From CAZJAT01 sp964544145 (GTDB lineage Bacteria > Hydrothermota > 32-111), in contig CAZJAT010000048.1 of NCBI GenBank assembly GCA_964544145.1, forward strand, positions 1 to 6,530: 6,530 nucleotides of DNA, given 5' to 3'. The notes below the pieces were generated by a model that saw nothing but the letters and a program-made list of their open reading frames with translations, had not been told where the DNA came from and searched no databases. Shown here one piece after another: positions 1-6,432 of this stretch. Position numbers and translations under genes: made by a program. Each line of letters opens with the position of its first letter. The stretch's first letter is position 1.

Positions 1-40
1 CTTTTTTCTTGCCCATTCTGCGTAAGTGAATATTAACCAT
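1..40 (-). CDS. rpsP: 30S ribosomal protein S16, N-terminal fragment
   Basis: Reading leftward from an ATG at 40..38, the frame gives MVNIHLRRMGKKK before the window ends. This matches the conserved S16 start (MVxIRLxRMGKKK, followed in the family by a PFYRIV segment that lies outside the window). S16 is a small ribosomal subunit protein that binds 16S rRNA during 30S assembly. An AGGAGG Shine-Dalgarno site lies 4 bases before the ATG, and a consensus promoter lies about 50 bases further upstream, so rpsP is probably the first gene of its transcript. In many bacteria rpsP is followed by rimM, trmD and rplS, but that cannot be seen here. Only 13 codons are present; the identification rests on this short but very characteristic run and on the promoter and ribosome site. 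Confidence 0.88.
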   Translation of the reverse strand, partial: MVNIHLRRMGKKK

Positions 41-44
41 CAAG

Positions 45-50
45 CCTCCT
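45..50 (-). promoter_or_regulatory. Shine-Dalgarno site of rpsP
   Basis: AGGAGG on the minus strand, 4 bases before the rpsP ATG. It fixes the start codon of a gene of which only the first codons are visible. Confidence 0.85.
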
Positions 51-93
51 GTATAAAATTAAATAACCTTACGTTGCCTTTTTGTAGCAGTTT

Positions 94-121
94 ATTATAA
101 TAAAGCATAACTGTTTGTCAA
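94..121 (-). promoter_or_regulatory. Consensus sigma70-type promoter of rpsP
   Basis: On the minus strand a perfect -35 box TTGACA (121..116) is followed by a 16-bp spacer and a perfect -10 box TATAAT (99..94). Transcription would start near 87, giving a leader of roughly 45 bases before the rpsP ATG. Both hexamers match consensus exactly, as expected for a highly expressed ribosomal protein gene. No leader hairpin or riboswitch is apparent in the short 5' UTR. The site lies outside the inverted-repeat element, so the element does not appear to supply this promoter. Confidence 0.85.
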
Positions 122-178
122 TAGCATAAAAATATAATATATAAATAGTACACATAAATATGTAAATCGAATTTTTAA

Positions 179-201
179 TAGCCCTGGGGTTAAAAATATG
201 A
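179..201 (+). repeat. Left arm of 23-bp inverted repeat
   Basis: Contains GCCCTGGGGTTAAAAATATG preceded by TA. It is an exact reverse complement of 508..530. It is GC-rich at its outer end in an otherwise very AT-rich intergenic region, which makes it stand out. Confidence 0.9.
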
Positions 202-507
202 AAAAATGCCTATAATTTAATAAATAGAATAGCTTACGACTTTGTGAAAAAAATAACTCTTATGTTTCATAAAAAAAACAGCACATTTTTCTGATCATTA
301 CATATATAATAACAGGATGACACTGTTATCATAATTATGCGTAAAGGCAGTGATATAGATTATTTTGAGCATTTTATATGGATATGTACAGTATTGAGTC
401 ATAATAAATCTCCCTGTAAAACAGTGCAGAGTTCTTTGCGAAACATAAAAAATGCCCAAAGGTGCAATCGGGTAAATCAATATATATAGACAATTAGAGG
501 AAAAATG

Positions 508-530
508 TCATATTTTTAACCCCAGGGCTA
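508..530 (-). repeat. Right arm of 23-bp inverted repeat
   Basis: Exact reverse complement of 179..201, ending CCCCAGGGCTA. It begins about 30 bases beyond the stop codon of the FG-GAP gene, whose transcript would run into it. The two arms are too far apart to act as a simple intrinsic terminator. Confidence 0.9.
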
Positions 531-559
531 AGTCATATAGAGGAGTGAAATATTCTCAA

Positions 560-2413
560 TCAATTCATATTGATTATTTTTATTGTCTGATTTGATTTAT
601 TTGTTTTGAAGATTATATAATATATACCAGTACATAAATTATCTGGAATTATTATGCTATGCTTACCGTAATCAATATATCCATTGAAAATTTGCATTAT
701 CTGTCTACCTGTTATGTCAAACATAGTTACTGTTAACTCACAAGGCATATCCAGAGCAAAATCTATTGTATTTGTTTCAAGATTGAAATGAATATCCTGT
801 TTATTAAATATTGGATTTATGCAAATACCGCTTGGGGAGAATGAACCCCCAAGCATTGCCATACCCTTTACAGGAGTATCTTCTGTGTATATCTTGATAT
901 GTTCTCTTGACGGGACTATTGTATCACCTATTTCAATTGTGGGAATACCTAGTGAGTCGCTGAGTTCCAATATGCACTGTGTGCTGTCTGCACTCCAACT
1001 GCAGTTTTTTATGTTCCCGGACGAATCTTTCCATGTGTGACCACTGTTCAGCATAAACGTGCTGTCTATATTAATACTGTTTATCAAAGGTGAATTACTC
1101 CTATTACTAAAATATAGCACAACATAGTCATCATTGTCTATGCCTGTCTCCGGTATGCTGTCGCCTTCATAAGCCACTGCTGAATCCAAATGAAGAACAA
1201 CTGATGAATCCTCAAATATGAGGGTATTCCATTCAGGAACTTCATCTCCTCCCCCCGAGAATACTATTTCATCATAACCATTGTCATTGAAGTCATGGCA
1301 TCTCACATGAGATTGTATGAGCCCGTAGTTGTCATGCCTGTAATAAAACTTCTGCTCAAATGTATTGTCTGAGGGTATGTCAAATACATAGAGGTCAATG
1401 CCTGCACTGATAACCAGCTCATACTCACCATCGCCATCTGTATCTCCCCAGCACATATCACTGCCTTCAACAAAACTATTGTCTGAGGGGACCTCAAATG
1501 TCCTAACCCATATTGTATCCCAGTAATGTACACTATCATACTCTATTATCCTGAATGTATAGGAGGTAGGGTATATCTCTCCCTTATTTGTTATTATTTC
1601 ATTCCTGCCGTCCCTGTCTATATCAGGCAGTATCAGGTAATTATCCGGTTGATTGATGTTGTAACTCTCCTTATTGATAACTGTAAATGAGTCCTGCATA
1701 CTGTCAACTGATTCAAGCCAATAGGTTGAACCGTGGACAGCAATGATTATGTCACAGTAATTGTCACTATCAAAATCACCTACTGTCATCCTGCTTGTAA
1801 AACTATCCTCCAAGAATGTGTTGTTTATCCTGTAGTCATTGTCACCAATAGGGGAGTAATAATACCAGCCATGCTTTGTGGTATTGGATGAGAGCCATGG
1901 TATACCTGAACCATATATACGGTCAATGGAATCACTCTTCATCATAGTGCTGACTCCAACAGTTGATATGCCGTCATATACACTGTCACATATCCATGTG
2001 ATTGAATCAGGATATGAGACACTATCTGCCTGCTCCATTGTGGATACATATATACTGTCTGTACTGTCTTTTTTTAGAACGAGCAGTTCACCCAGCCCGT
2101 CATTGTCAAAATCACCGTATCCTGCAGGAAAACCCACATCCTTATAATCCCTCCTGATTATGAATGAATCACCGGGCATTGCATGCTCAAATATGAATAT
2201 ATGCCTCTCTGTATATGAACCATTATTGAAACGATGATAACAGGTGAACTCATAATTGCTATCATTATCACAATCAAATATATGGGGTCCTATCTCTCTA
2301 TACATTCCGCTGTTACCGTAATTGATTGAGTAGGTGATGACATACTCATCACCTAATATAGTTATAGTGATTGCTGTAAGTAGCATTAATGCAATACATG
2401 TTTTTTTAAGCAT
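560..2413 (-). CDS. Secreted FG-GAP/VCBS repeat protein with type IX secretion sorting domain
   Basis: A 617-residue exported protein. Residues 1-21 form a signal peptide (Lys-Lys, then a hydrophobic stretch, then GD). Six FG-GAP/VCBS-type calcium-binding loops of the DxDxDG kind follow, beginning at D47, D101, D213, D264, D324 and D374 (for example DFDNDGLGE, DTDGDGEYE); together they suggest a seven-bladed-type beta-propeller. Residues about 428-535 look like a beta-sandwich module. The last 75 or so residues are a type IX (Por) sorting domain, with FDITGRQIMQIF, then GIYYIIFKT and a lysine-containing beta strand at the end. The product is therefore expected to cross the outer membrane by T9SS and be released or attached to the surface. 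The ATG at 2413 follows GAGGTGAT, a strong Shine-Dalgarno match, and lies one base after the ancestral stop of the upstream C25-like gene, so the two are co-transcribed. Ligand and function are unknown. Confidence 0.85.
   Translation of the reverse strand: MLKKTCIALMLLTAITITILGDEYVITYSINYGNSGMYREIGPHIFDCDNDSNYEFTCYHRFNNGSYTERHIFIFEHAMPGDSFIIRRDYKDVGFPAGYGDFDNDGLGELLVLKKDSTDSIYVSTMEQADSVSYPDSITWICDSVYDGISTVGVSTMMKSDSIDRIYGSGIPWLSSNTTKHGWYYYSPIGDNDYRINNTFLEDSFTSRMTVGDFDSDNYCDIIIAVHGSTYWLESVDSMQDSFTVINKESYNINQPDNYLILPDIDRDGRNEIITNKGEIYPTSYTFRIIEYDSVHYWDTIWVRTFEVPSDNSFVEGSDMCWGDTDGDGEYELVISAGIDLYVFDIPSDNTFEQKFYYRHDNYGLIQSHVRCHDFNDNGYDEIVFSGGGDEVPEWNTLIFEDSSVVLHLDSAVAYEGDSIPETGIDNDDYVVLYFSNRSNSPLINSINIDSTFMLNSGHTWKDSSGNIKNCSWSADSTQCILELSDSLGIPTIEIGDTIVPSREHIKIYTEDTPVKGMAMLGGSFSPSGICINPIFNKQDIHFNLETNTIDFALDMPCELTVTMFDITGRQIMQIFNGYIDYGKHSIIIPDNLCTGIYYIIFKTNKSNQTIKIINMN
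677..721 (-). repeat. Sorting-domain repeat, copy 1
   Basis: This 45-bp segment encodes the FDITGRQIMQIFNGY core of the sorting domain. It matches 2532..2576 at 43 of 45 bases; the two differences (704 and 707) are synonymous. Confidence 0.85.
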
Positions 2414-2414
2414 A

Positions 2415-3674
2415 TCACCTCATATATAGAAATTTAGCTGTCAATGTCTCTCCCTCTGTTGTCATCCTTATAAAGTAAATGCCCTAACTGAGTTTGTCTT
2501 CAATATGCAGAGTATTCTTGCCCTTATTTGCATATCCATTGAAAATTTGCATTATCTGCCTGCCTGTTATGTCAAAGAGGGCAATTGAAACATGTTCTGA
2601 TGAAGGTACAGTGTAATAGATTTCTTTGCTGTTTGATAAAGAATTAATCCTCAGGGAGTAGTCATAATGGATATTCTCTAACTTATTTACTGTGTTGAAT
2701 GCATAATATGAATTGCCTGATGTCCAGGTCTCTTCTTCAAATACCTCATACTCAAATATCCTTATGTTGGCTTCTCTATTGGGATTACCCTTTAATCTGT
2801 CAATGGATACTGTAATCATCCAGTCAATATAAGCACGCATTTTTTCCTCTTGATCTAATGCGTTTACAATAGTATCATGAATATGTTCAAAAGATACAAT
2901 TTTACAGTTTAATCCCTTTTTGTGTTTCCATTGTATCAATGGATTGATGTGTTTTTCCCATTTATTAGGTATTATAACGCAATAATCAATACCTTCTGCT
3001 AATTCTGTTGAAGAAGGTTCATATAAATCAATATCACTAGTATTATCAATAAGCCGCATTACTTCTTTTCTGGATGAATTTACAATATTATCTGGAAGCA
3101 GTGACTGAGTATCTGAATTATCAAATTCTATTGAATAATGGATTTGTTCATTAAAGATTATTATGGATTCAGCAGGAATATACTGAATAGGATAAAGATC
3201 AATTACTGCAATTTTCCAACCATTCTTTGTGCCAACTCCAACTATTTCGCTGGATGATTCAGGATATATTAATGACGATTGATAAAAACTGCTATCCATA
3301 ATAATTGAATCAACCATATCAATAGAAATGGGTATTATTGGTTGTGCCGGATAAGGGATTCCATTAAGTTTTATTGTATCAGAAATAATGATTCTACTAC
3401 TAACAGTAATATTGCCCGCATCAGCGGGGATCAACAATTTGAATTGTTTAGAATATACAACTGGTTTCCCTACAAAATCTGGTTCTGAAAGTATATGACT
3501 ATTCTCTAACTCTGGGAAAACAAAATTTCCTTTATTTATTATAGATAAGCTGGTTTCTGTTGAATAATAACTGTTTCCAATCTCTTCAGAATAAACATAA
3601 TTTAAAGTAATCAAAAAACAAAATAATGAAAAAATTATTTTGATAGTTTCAATTAAATTAACACTAAATCTCAT
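2415..3674 (-). pseudogene. Decayed gingipain-like (peptidase family C25) secreted protein, catalytic core missing
   Basis: The open frame gives 396 residues to a TAG at 2486..2484. Reading through it adds GIYFIRMTTEGETLTAKFLY and two more residues before TGA at 2417..2415, which completes a type IX sorting domain. Residues 1-29 are a signal peptide. About 45-185 resemble the C25 propeptide (IPYPAQPIIPIS, then PIQYIPAES). Residues 230-283 match the start of the C25 domain (YCVIIPNKWEKHINPLIQWK). The frame then jumps to fragments that look like later C25 pieces (SIDRLKGNPNREANI, IFEYE, EEETW) and straight on to the sorting domain at about 335. The catalytic His and Cys motifs are absent: no HG pair exists, and the only cysteines are C19, C232 and C257. 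Several in-frame internal deletions plus a nonsense codon is my inference. A short non-catalytic homologue is the alternative. Promoter and Shine-Dalgarno site (AGGAG at 3684..3680) remain intact. Confidence 0.72.
2532..2576 (-). repeat. Sorting-domain repeat, copy 2
   Basis: This 45-bp segment encodes the same FDITGRQIMQIFNGY core as 677..721 and matches it at 43 of 45 bases. The flanking sorting-domain sequence is much less alike. Confidence 0.85.
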
Positions 3675-3698
3675 ATTTTCTCCTGTTAATTTAATTAA

Positions 3699-3726
3699 AT
3701 GATATCATAAAGAATAATTCTGTCAA
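3699..3726 (-). promoter_or_regulatory. Promoter of the C25-like / FG-GAP gene pair
   Basis: Minus-strand -35 TTGACA (3726..3721), 16-bp spacer, -10 TATCAT (3704..3699; five of six to consensus). Transcription would begin near 3692, leaving a leader of under 20 bases that contains the AGGAG ribosome site. The spacing equals that of the rpsP promoter in the same window. No other good promoter was seen before the FG-GAP gene, so this one probably serves both genes. Confidence 0.75.
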
Positions 3727-3792
3727 TAATTTCTTTAAATATACATTTCTGAGTTATTTCAAGATACGTAATATTAAAATCATATATAGGGC

Positions 3793-3820
3793 TTTACTTT
3801 TTTTATTCATTATATAGAAT
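3793..3820 (+). promoter_or_regulatory. Candidate promoter of the protease-ybjN-argF-ridA-dapF cluster
   Basis: TTTACT (3793..3798, four of six to TTGACA), 16-bp spacer, TAGAAT (3815..3820, five of six to TATAAT). It would start transcription about 20 bases before the TTG at 3847. It is weaker than the divergent promoter at 3699..3726, and in such AT-rich DNA chance matches are frequent. Confidence 0.45.
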
Positions 3821-3833
3821 AGTTATCATAAAT

Positions 3834-3841
3834 AAAGGCGG
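3834..3841 (+). promoter_or_regulatory. Shine-Dalgarno site supporting the TTG start of the protease gene
   Basis: AAAGGCGG, one mismatch from AAAGGAGG, lies 5 bases before TTG 3847. An in-frame TAA at 3829..3831 rules out any longer start upstream, so this site fixes the N-terminus. Confidence 0.65.
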
Positions 3842-3846
3842 ATATA

Positions 3847-4617
3847 TTGGAAAAATTATCAACAGTTATCAAGAGAACGGGATTATCGGTTGTGAATATA
3901 GTCACACCTGATTCATTGGGCGCTGGTTTTGTTATTGACACCAGAGGTCTTGTTATCAGCAATGCACATGTAATAGGCAAATATATTAATGCAAAAATTG
4001 TTTTTAATGATAAGAAGGAATATTCAGCAAAGGTTATATATGCCGATCAAATTCGTGATATAGCATTTCTTATGATAAATAAGAAGAAAAAATTCAAGAT
4101 ATTAGAGATTATGAAAAAGAAAAATTATGCTGTAGGTGACAGTGTGATGGCTTTTGGTAATCCTATGGGACTGGAGAATACAGTTACAAAGGGTATAATA
4201 TCGGCAATGGAGAGGGAAATAAGCGGTGGAATATATATTCAGACAGATGTTGCGATAAACCCGGGAAACAGCGGCGGTCCTCTTGTTGATATAAAGGGCA
4301 GAGTGATTGGGATTAATACACTCAAAATGATTGATGCTGCAGGAATTGGATTTGCCATACCGATTATAGATATAATCACAATCATTGATGATATAAAATT
4401 AAATCTCGATAAAATGAAGAATAGGATATACTGCAATATATGCGGTCAATTATCATCATCAAGGAGAAAATACTGCAAGCATTGTGGGGCAATTCTGAAT
4501 AAAACAGATAAAGAAACAGTGAAATCCGGCAGCTCAGTGTGCCCTGTATGCAAATTTGAGAATGAAGAAAATGCCAAATATTGTATTAATTGCGGAACAC
4601 TATTAAAGGAAGGCTGA
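3847..4617 (+). CDS. Trypsin-like (HtrA/S1C type) serine protease with two C-terminal zinc ribbons
   Basis: A 256-residue protein. Residues 1-185 are a chymotrypsin-fold protease of the HtrA/Deg type with a complete triad: H41 in SNAHVIG, D71 in RDIAFL and S142 in NPGNSGGPL. The regions GAGFVID and GFAIP are also typical. There is no PDZ domain. Instead two zinc ribbons follow: C196/C199 with C210/C213 (CNICG...CKHCG), and C232/C235 with C246/C249 (CPVC...CINCG). It begins with TTG. An in-frame stop at 3829 excludes an upstream extension, and residue 1 is only about 25 residues from the first protease motif, so there is no signal peptide or membrane anchor. Most Deg proteases act in the envelope, whereas this one should be cytosolic. 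The zinc ribbons could bind a protein partner or nucleic acid. The next gene starts 2 bases after its stop, implying co-expression with the YbjN-family protein. Substrate unknown. Confidence 0.85.
   Translation: MEKLSTVIKRTGLSVVNIVTPDSLGAGFVIDTRGLVISNAHVIGKYINAKIVFNDKKEYSAKVIYADQIRDIAFLMINKKKKFKILEIMKKKNYAVGDSVMAFGNPMGLENTVTKGIISAMEREISGGIYIQTDVAINPGNSGGPLVDIKGRVIGINTLKMIDAAGIGFAIPIIDIITIIDDIKLNLDKMKNRIYCNICGQLSSSRRKYCKHCGAILNKTDKETVKSGSSVCPVCKFENEENAKYCINCGTLLKEG
4605..4613 (+). promoter_or_regulatory. Shine-Dalgarno site choosing the ATG start of the YbjN-family gene
   Basis: AAAGGAAGG lies 6 bases before ATG 4620, inside the last codons of the protease gene. It favours this ATG over an in-frame TTG at 4590, which would extend the protein by ten residues into the protease gene. 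Confidence 0.75.
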
Positions 4618-4619
4618 TT

Positions 4620-5117
4620 ATGAGTATTATTACAGATAGAATTAAATCAATGTTCAAATCAGAAAAGATTGATACTCTTGAAAAAGCAGAGAGTATTATA
4701 AAGGAAATGCTTAATAATTTTGGAGCAAAGGAAGAAGATGCCCGTATAGAAACGGATAGTGAGAGTATGCTTGGGTGGGCAATAAGTGTTAATAATATTA
4801 TTATTTATATATACCTATTTAAAGGTGATGATGATTTCCTATATGTGAGGATAGTCTCACCCGTACTGATGCTGCCTTCGGAAAACATACTTCCTTTCTA
4901 CAGAACCCTGCTGGAACAGAATCTCTATCTGCATGATATTGGTTTTGCTGTTGAAGAAAATATGATACTGATTGTGGCACAGAGGCGCATTGATTTGACC
5001 AATCTTGAGGAATGCAAATTTATTATAGCATATATGGCGGAAATCGGCGAGAAAACAACAAAGAGTTTATCAGAGGAATTTAAAGCAAAGATATTTGAAT
5101 TAGATGACAATCAATAA
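4620..5117 (+). CDS. YbjN-family (type III secretion chaperone-like fold) protein
   Basis: A 165-residue soluble protein with no signal peptide or membrane segment. After a charged N-terminal helix (to about residue 35) it shows the alternating pattern of the YbjN family: GWAISVNN, a beta strand IIIYIYLF, then YVRIVSPVLMLP, the helix ILPFYRTLLEQN, and a strand pair GFAVEENMILIVAQRRIDL. The C-terminal helix (residues about 130-160) is acidic and lysine-rich. YbjN proteins have a CesT-like chaperone fold; their biochemical role is poorly defined, though E. coli YbjN has been linked to motility and stress phenotypes. The gene starts 2 bases after the zinc-ribbon protease stop, which suggests translational coupling. 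A role as partner, adaptor or inhibitor of that protease is a reasonable inference but nothing in the sequence proves it. Family assignment is by pattern only. Confidence 0.65.
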   Translation: MSIITDRIKSMFKSEKIDTLEKAESIIKEMLNNFGAKEEDARIETDSESMLGWAISVNNIIIYIYLFKGDDDFLYVRIVSPVLMLPSENILPFYRTLLEQNLYLHDIGFAVEENMILIVAQRRIDLTNLEECKFIIAYMAEIGEKTTKSLSEEFKAKIFELDDNQ

Positions 5118-5124
5118 AAGGAGG
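5117..5124 (+). promoter_or_regulatory. Shine-Dalgarno site of argF
   Basis: AAAGGAGG, a full consensus match, begins on the last base of the YbjN-family stop codon and lies 4 bases before the GTG at 5129. It supports the GTG as the argF start. Confidence 0.8.
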
Positions 5125-5128
5125 ATCC

Positions 5129-6055
5129 GTGAAAAAGGATTTTTTATCTATTGAAGATGTAACAAGGGAAGAGGTTTTAGACCTGTTTGATTTAGCGGTA
5201 AGGGTTAAAAAAGAAGTGAAAGAGGGTATTTTCAGGAATGATCTGGAACAGAGGACAATGGCTATGGTTTTTGAAAAACCATCACTCAGAACAAGGGTTA
5301 GTTTTGAAACAGGGATGACGCAATTGGGCGGTCATGCCATATATTTAGGACCCAATGACATCTCTCTGGGCAAGAGGGAAAGTGTGCCTGATATTGCACG
5401 TAATCTTGACAGAATGACAGATATAATTATGGCTAGAACATTTTCACATAAATCAATTGAAGCCCTCTCTGCATACAGCAGGGTGCCAGTCATCAATGCA
5501 CTTTCTGATTATGAACACCCATGTCAGGTGATGGCAGATTATTTGACAATTTATGAGCATAAGGGCAGAATAGATAAAATGAAATTTGCCTTTTTGGGTG
5601 CGGGTAATAATATGTCACATTCACTCATGCTTATGGCAGGATTGATGGGTATGAACATGACTGTTGGATGTGCTCCCGGTTATGAACCTCTGGATACCTA
5701 TAATAAACGTTCAAGGGAAATGGCAGACAAAAGCGGTGCACTTATTGAAGTGACAAATGACCCGATTGAAGCTATCAAGGATGCAGATATCGTATATACT
5801 GATGTATGGGCATCTATGGGGGAAGAATCCGAAAGGGAAGCAAGAGCCAAGGCCTTTGGTCCTTATCAAGTAAATGCAGAATTATTCAAGCATGCAAAGA
5901 ATGATGCATTGTTCATGCATTGTCTTCCTGCACATAGGGGTGACGAGGTGACAGATGATGTTATTGATTCGAAAAACTCGGTAGTATTTGATGAAGCGGA
6001 AAACCGTCTACATGCTCAGAAGGCAGTAATATTACGACTGATGAAGAAGGCATAA
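5129..6055 (+). CDS. argF: Ornithine carbamoyltransferase
   Basis: A 308-residue cytosolic enzyme that makes citrulline from ornithine and carbamoyl phosphate in arginine synthesis. The carbamoyl-phosphate motif is SLRTR (52-56; S-T-R-T-R in many homologues), in context FEKPSLRTRVSFE. HPCQ follows at 130-133. The second domain has GNNMSHSLM (159-167) and the ornithine-binding DVWASMG (225-231), and the catalytic HCLP lies at 264-267. The SMG loop and HCLP mark an ornithine rather than an aspartate transcarbamoylase. Length is normal for the family, and no key residue is missing. It starts at GTG behind a perfect ribosome site and overlaps ridA by one base (TAATG). No ARG box or attenuator was recognised nearby, and no other arginine genes are in the window. 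A catabolic role cannot be excluded, but no arcA or arcC is present to suggest it. The argF symbol assumes the biosynthetic form. Confidence 0.93.
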   Translation: MKKDFLSIEDVTREEVLDLFDLAVRVKKEVKEGIFRNDLEQRTMAMVFEKPSLRTRVSFETGMTQLGGHAIYLGPNDISLGKRESVPDIARNLDRMTDIIMARTFSHKSIEALSAYSRVPVINALSDYEHPCQVMADYLTIYEHKGRIDKMKFAFLGAGNNMSHSLMLMAGLMGMNMTVGCAPGYEPLDTYNKRSREMADKSGALIEVTNDPIEAIKDADIVYTDVWASMGEESEREARAKAFGPYQVNAELFKHAKNDALFMHCLPAHRGDEVTDDVIDSKNSVVFDEAENRLHAQKAVILRLMKKA

Positions 6056-6432
6056 TGGAAATCATCAAAACTGAAACACTCCCGCCTCCTGTGGGCTCAT
6101 ACAGTCAGGCTGTAAAAGCAGGGAACACTATTTTTATCTCAGGACAGATTGCATATGACTGTAATGAAAAGAAATTACTGGGAAAGGATATCAATCTCCA
6201 GACCAAATGTATAATGAATAATATCAGTAATTTCCTTATTGAAAGAGGATTGACATTTGATGATATTATTAAAGTCAATGTATTCCTGGATGATATGAGT
6301 GATTTTTCTGATTTTGATGAGATATACAGCAGTTATTTCAATAGTAGATTTCCTGCAAGAGCAGTAGTGGGACATGTTAGTCTGCCAAAGGGAATGCTGA
6401 TAGAGCTGGAGGTTATTATTGAAGAAAATTAA
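6055..6432 (+). CDS. ridA: RidA-family enamine/imine deaminase
   Basis: A 125-residue protein of the RidA/YjgF/UK114 family, normally a homotrimer that hydrolyses reactive enamines and imines released by PLP enzymes such as threonine dehydratase. Family signatures in order: PPPVGSYSQAV (10-20, with the conserved Tyr at 16), IFISGQI (26-32), VNVFLDDMSDF (74-84), IYSSYF (90-95), PARAVV with the substrate-binding R102, and IELEVI with E119. R102 and E119 correspond to the substrate-contact arginine and glutamate of E. coli RidA, so the protein should be an active deaminase. Its ATG overlaps the argF stop (TAATG), and it overlaps dapF by 14 bases, so expression is coupled to both. In enteric bacteria ridA lies near pyrBI and argI, so an association with a carbamoyltransferase gene has precedent. 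Confidence 0.92.
   Translation: MEIIKTETLPPPVGSYSQAVKAGNTIFISGQIAYDCNEKKLLGKDINLQTKCIMNNISNFLIERGLTFDDIIKVNVFLDDMSDFSDFDEIYSSYFNSRFPARAVVGHVSLPKGMLIELEVIIEEN
6408..6412 (+). promoter_or_regulatory. Shine-Dalgarno site choosing the TTG start of dapF
   Basis: GGAGG inside the last codons of ridA, 6 bases before TTG 6419. The dapF frame is closed by TAG at 6401..6403 and contains no ATG or GTG between that stop and the conserved GSGNDF, so TTG 6419 is the only well-placed start. Confidence 0.8.

Larger units (their letters stand above)
179..530. mobile_element. MITE-like element, 352 bp, bounded by perfect 23-bp inverted repeats
   Basis: The two ends (179..201 and 508..530) are exact reverse complements over 23 bp; the match breaks on both sides. 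Each outer end finishes in TA, so the structure can be read as TA, a 21-bp terminal repeat starting GCCCTGGGG, an AT-rich interior of about 306 bp, the second repeat, then TA. That arrangement resembles a non-autonomous element with TA target duplication, as in IS630/Tc1-mariner relatives. No credible transposase gene lies inside. The interior has an imperfect echo of itself (AAAAAATGCC at 201..210 and 447..456). It sits between the 3' end of the FG-GAP gene and the rpsP promoter. Repeats with CCCTGGGGTT-type ends are, from memory, common between genes in FCB-type genomes and sometimes linked to REP-type transposases, so the family is unsettled. The structure is directly seen; mobility is inferred. 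Confidence 0.6.

Noticed and set aside
122..178. Possible small RNA or leader between the rpsP promoter and the inverted-repeat element
   Set aside because: Very AT-rich with no hairpin, terminator or recognisable RNA motif; nothing supportable is seen there.
298..480. 60-residue minus-strand frame inside the inverted-repeat element, and a shorter 34-residue frame within it (starting MTQYCTYPYK) with a GGGAG-like site
   Set aside because: The longer frame starts at TTG without a ribosome site, and neither has a recognisable domain. Both lie in AT-rich repeat DNA and look like chance frames or remnants, not genes.
179..530. Invertible promoter switch of the Bacteroides type
   Set aside because: The inverted ends fit, but no good promoter is visible inside, and the neighbouring rpsP gene already has a perfect promoter outside the segment. 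Kept only as an alternative to test with reads.
558..575. Small inverted repeat (AATCAAT / ATTGATT) at the end of the FG-GAP gene as a terminator
   Set aside because: The 7-bp stem has only one G-C pair, overlaps the stop codon, and is not followed by a U-tract in the direction of the gene. No convincing intrinsic terminator was found for the minus-strand gene pair.
819..2147. Plus- and minus-strand open frames overlapping the FG-GAP gene (819..1040, 1303..1539, 1878..2147)
   Set aside because: Shadows of the 617-residue gene: no domains, no ribosome sites, and atypical composition.
2484..2486. TAG recoded as a sense codon in this organism
   Set aside because: Only one such codon is seen, in a gene already missing its catalytic core. 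The other genes give no support for recoding. A nonsense mutation is simpler.
4590..4619. Longer start for the YbjN-family gene at TTG 4590
   Set aside because: It would overlap the protease gene by 28 bases with no ribosome site, whereas ATG 4620 has AAAGGAAGG at ideal spacing.
4239..6375. Minus-strand frames 4239..4436, 4925..5110 and 6175..6375
   Set aside because: They are antisense to well-supported protease, YbjN-family and ridA genes and show no features of their own.
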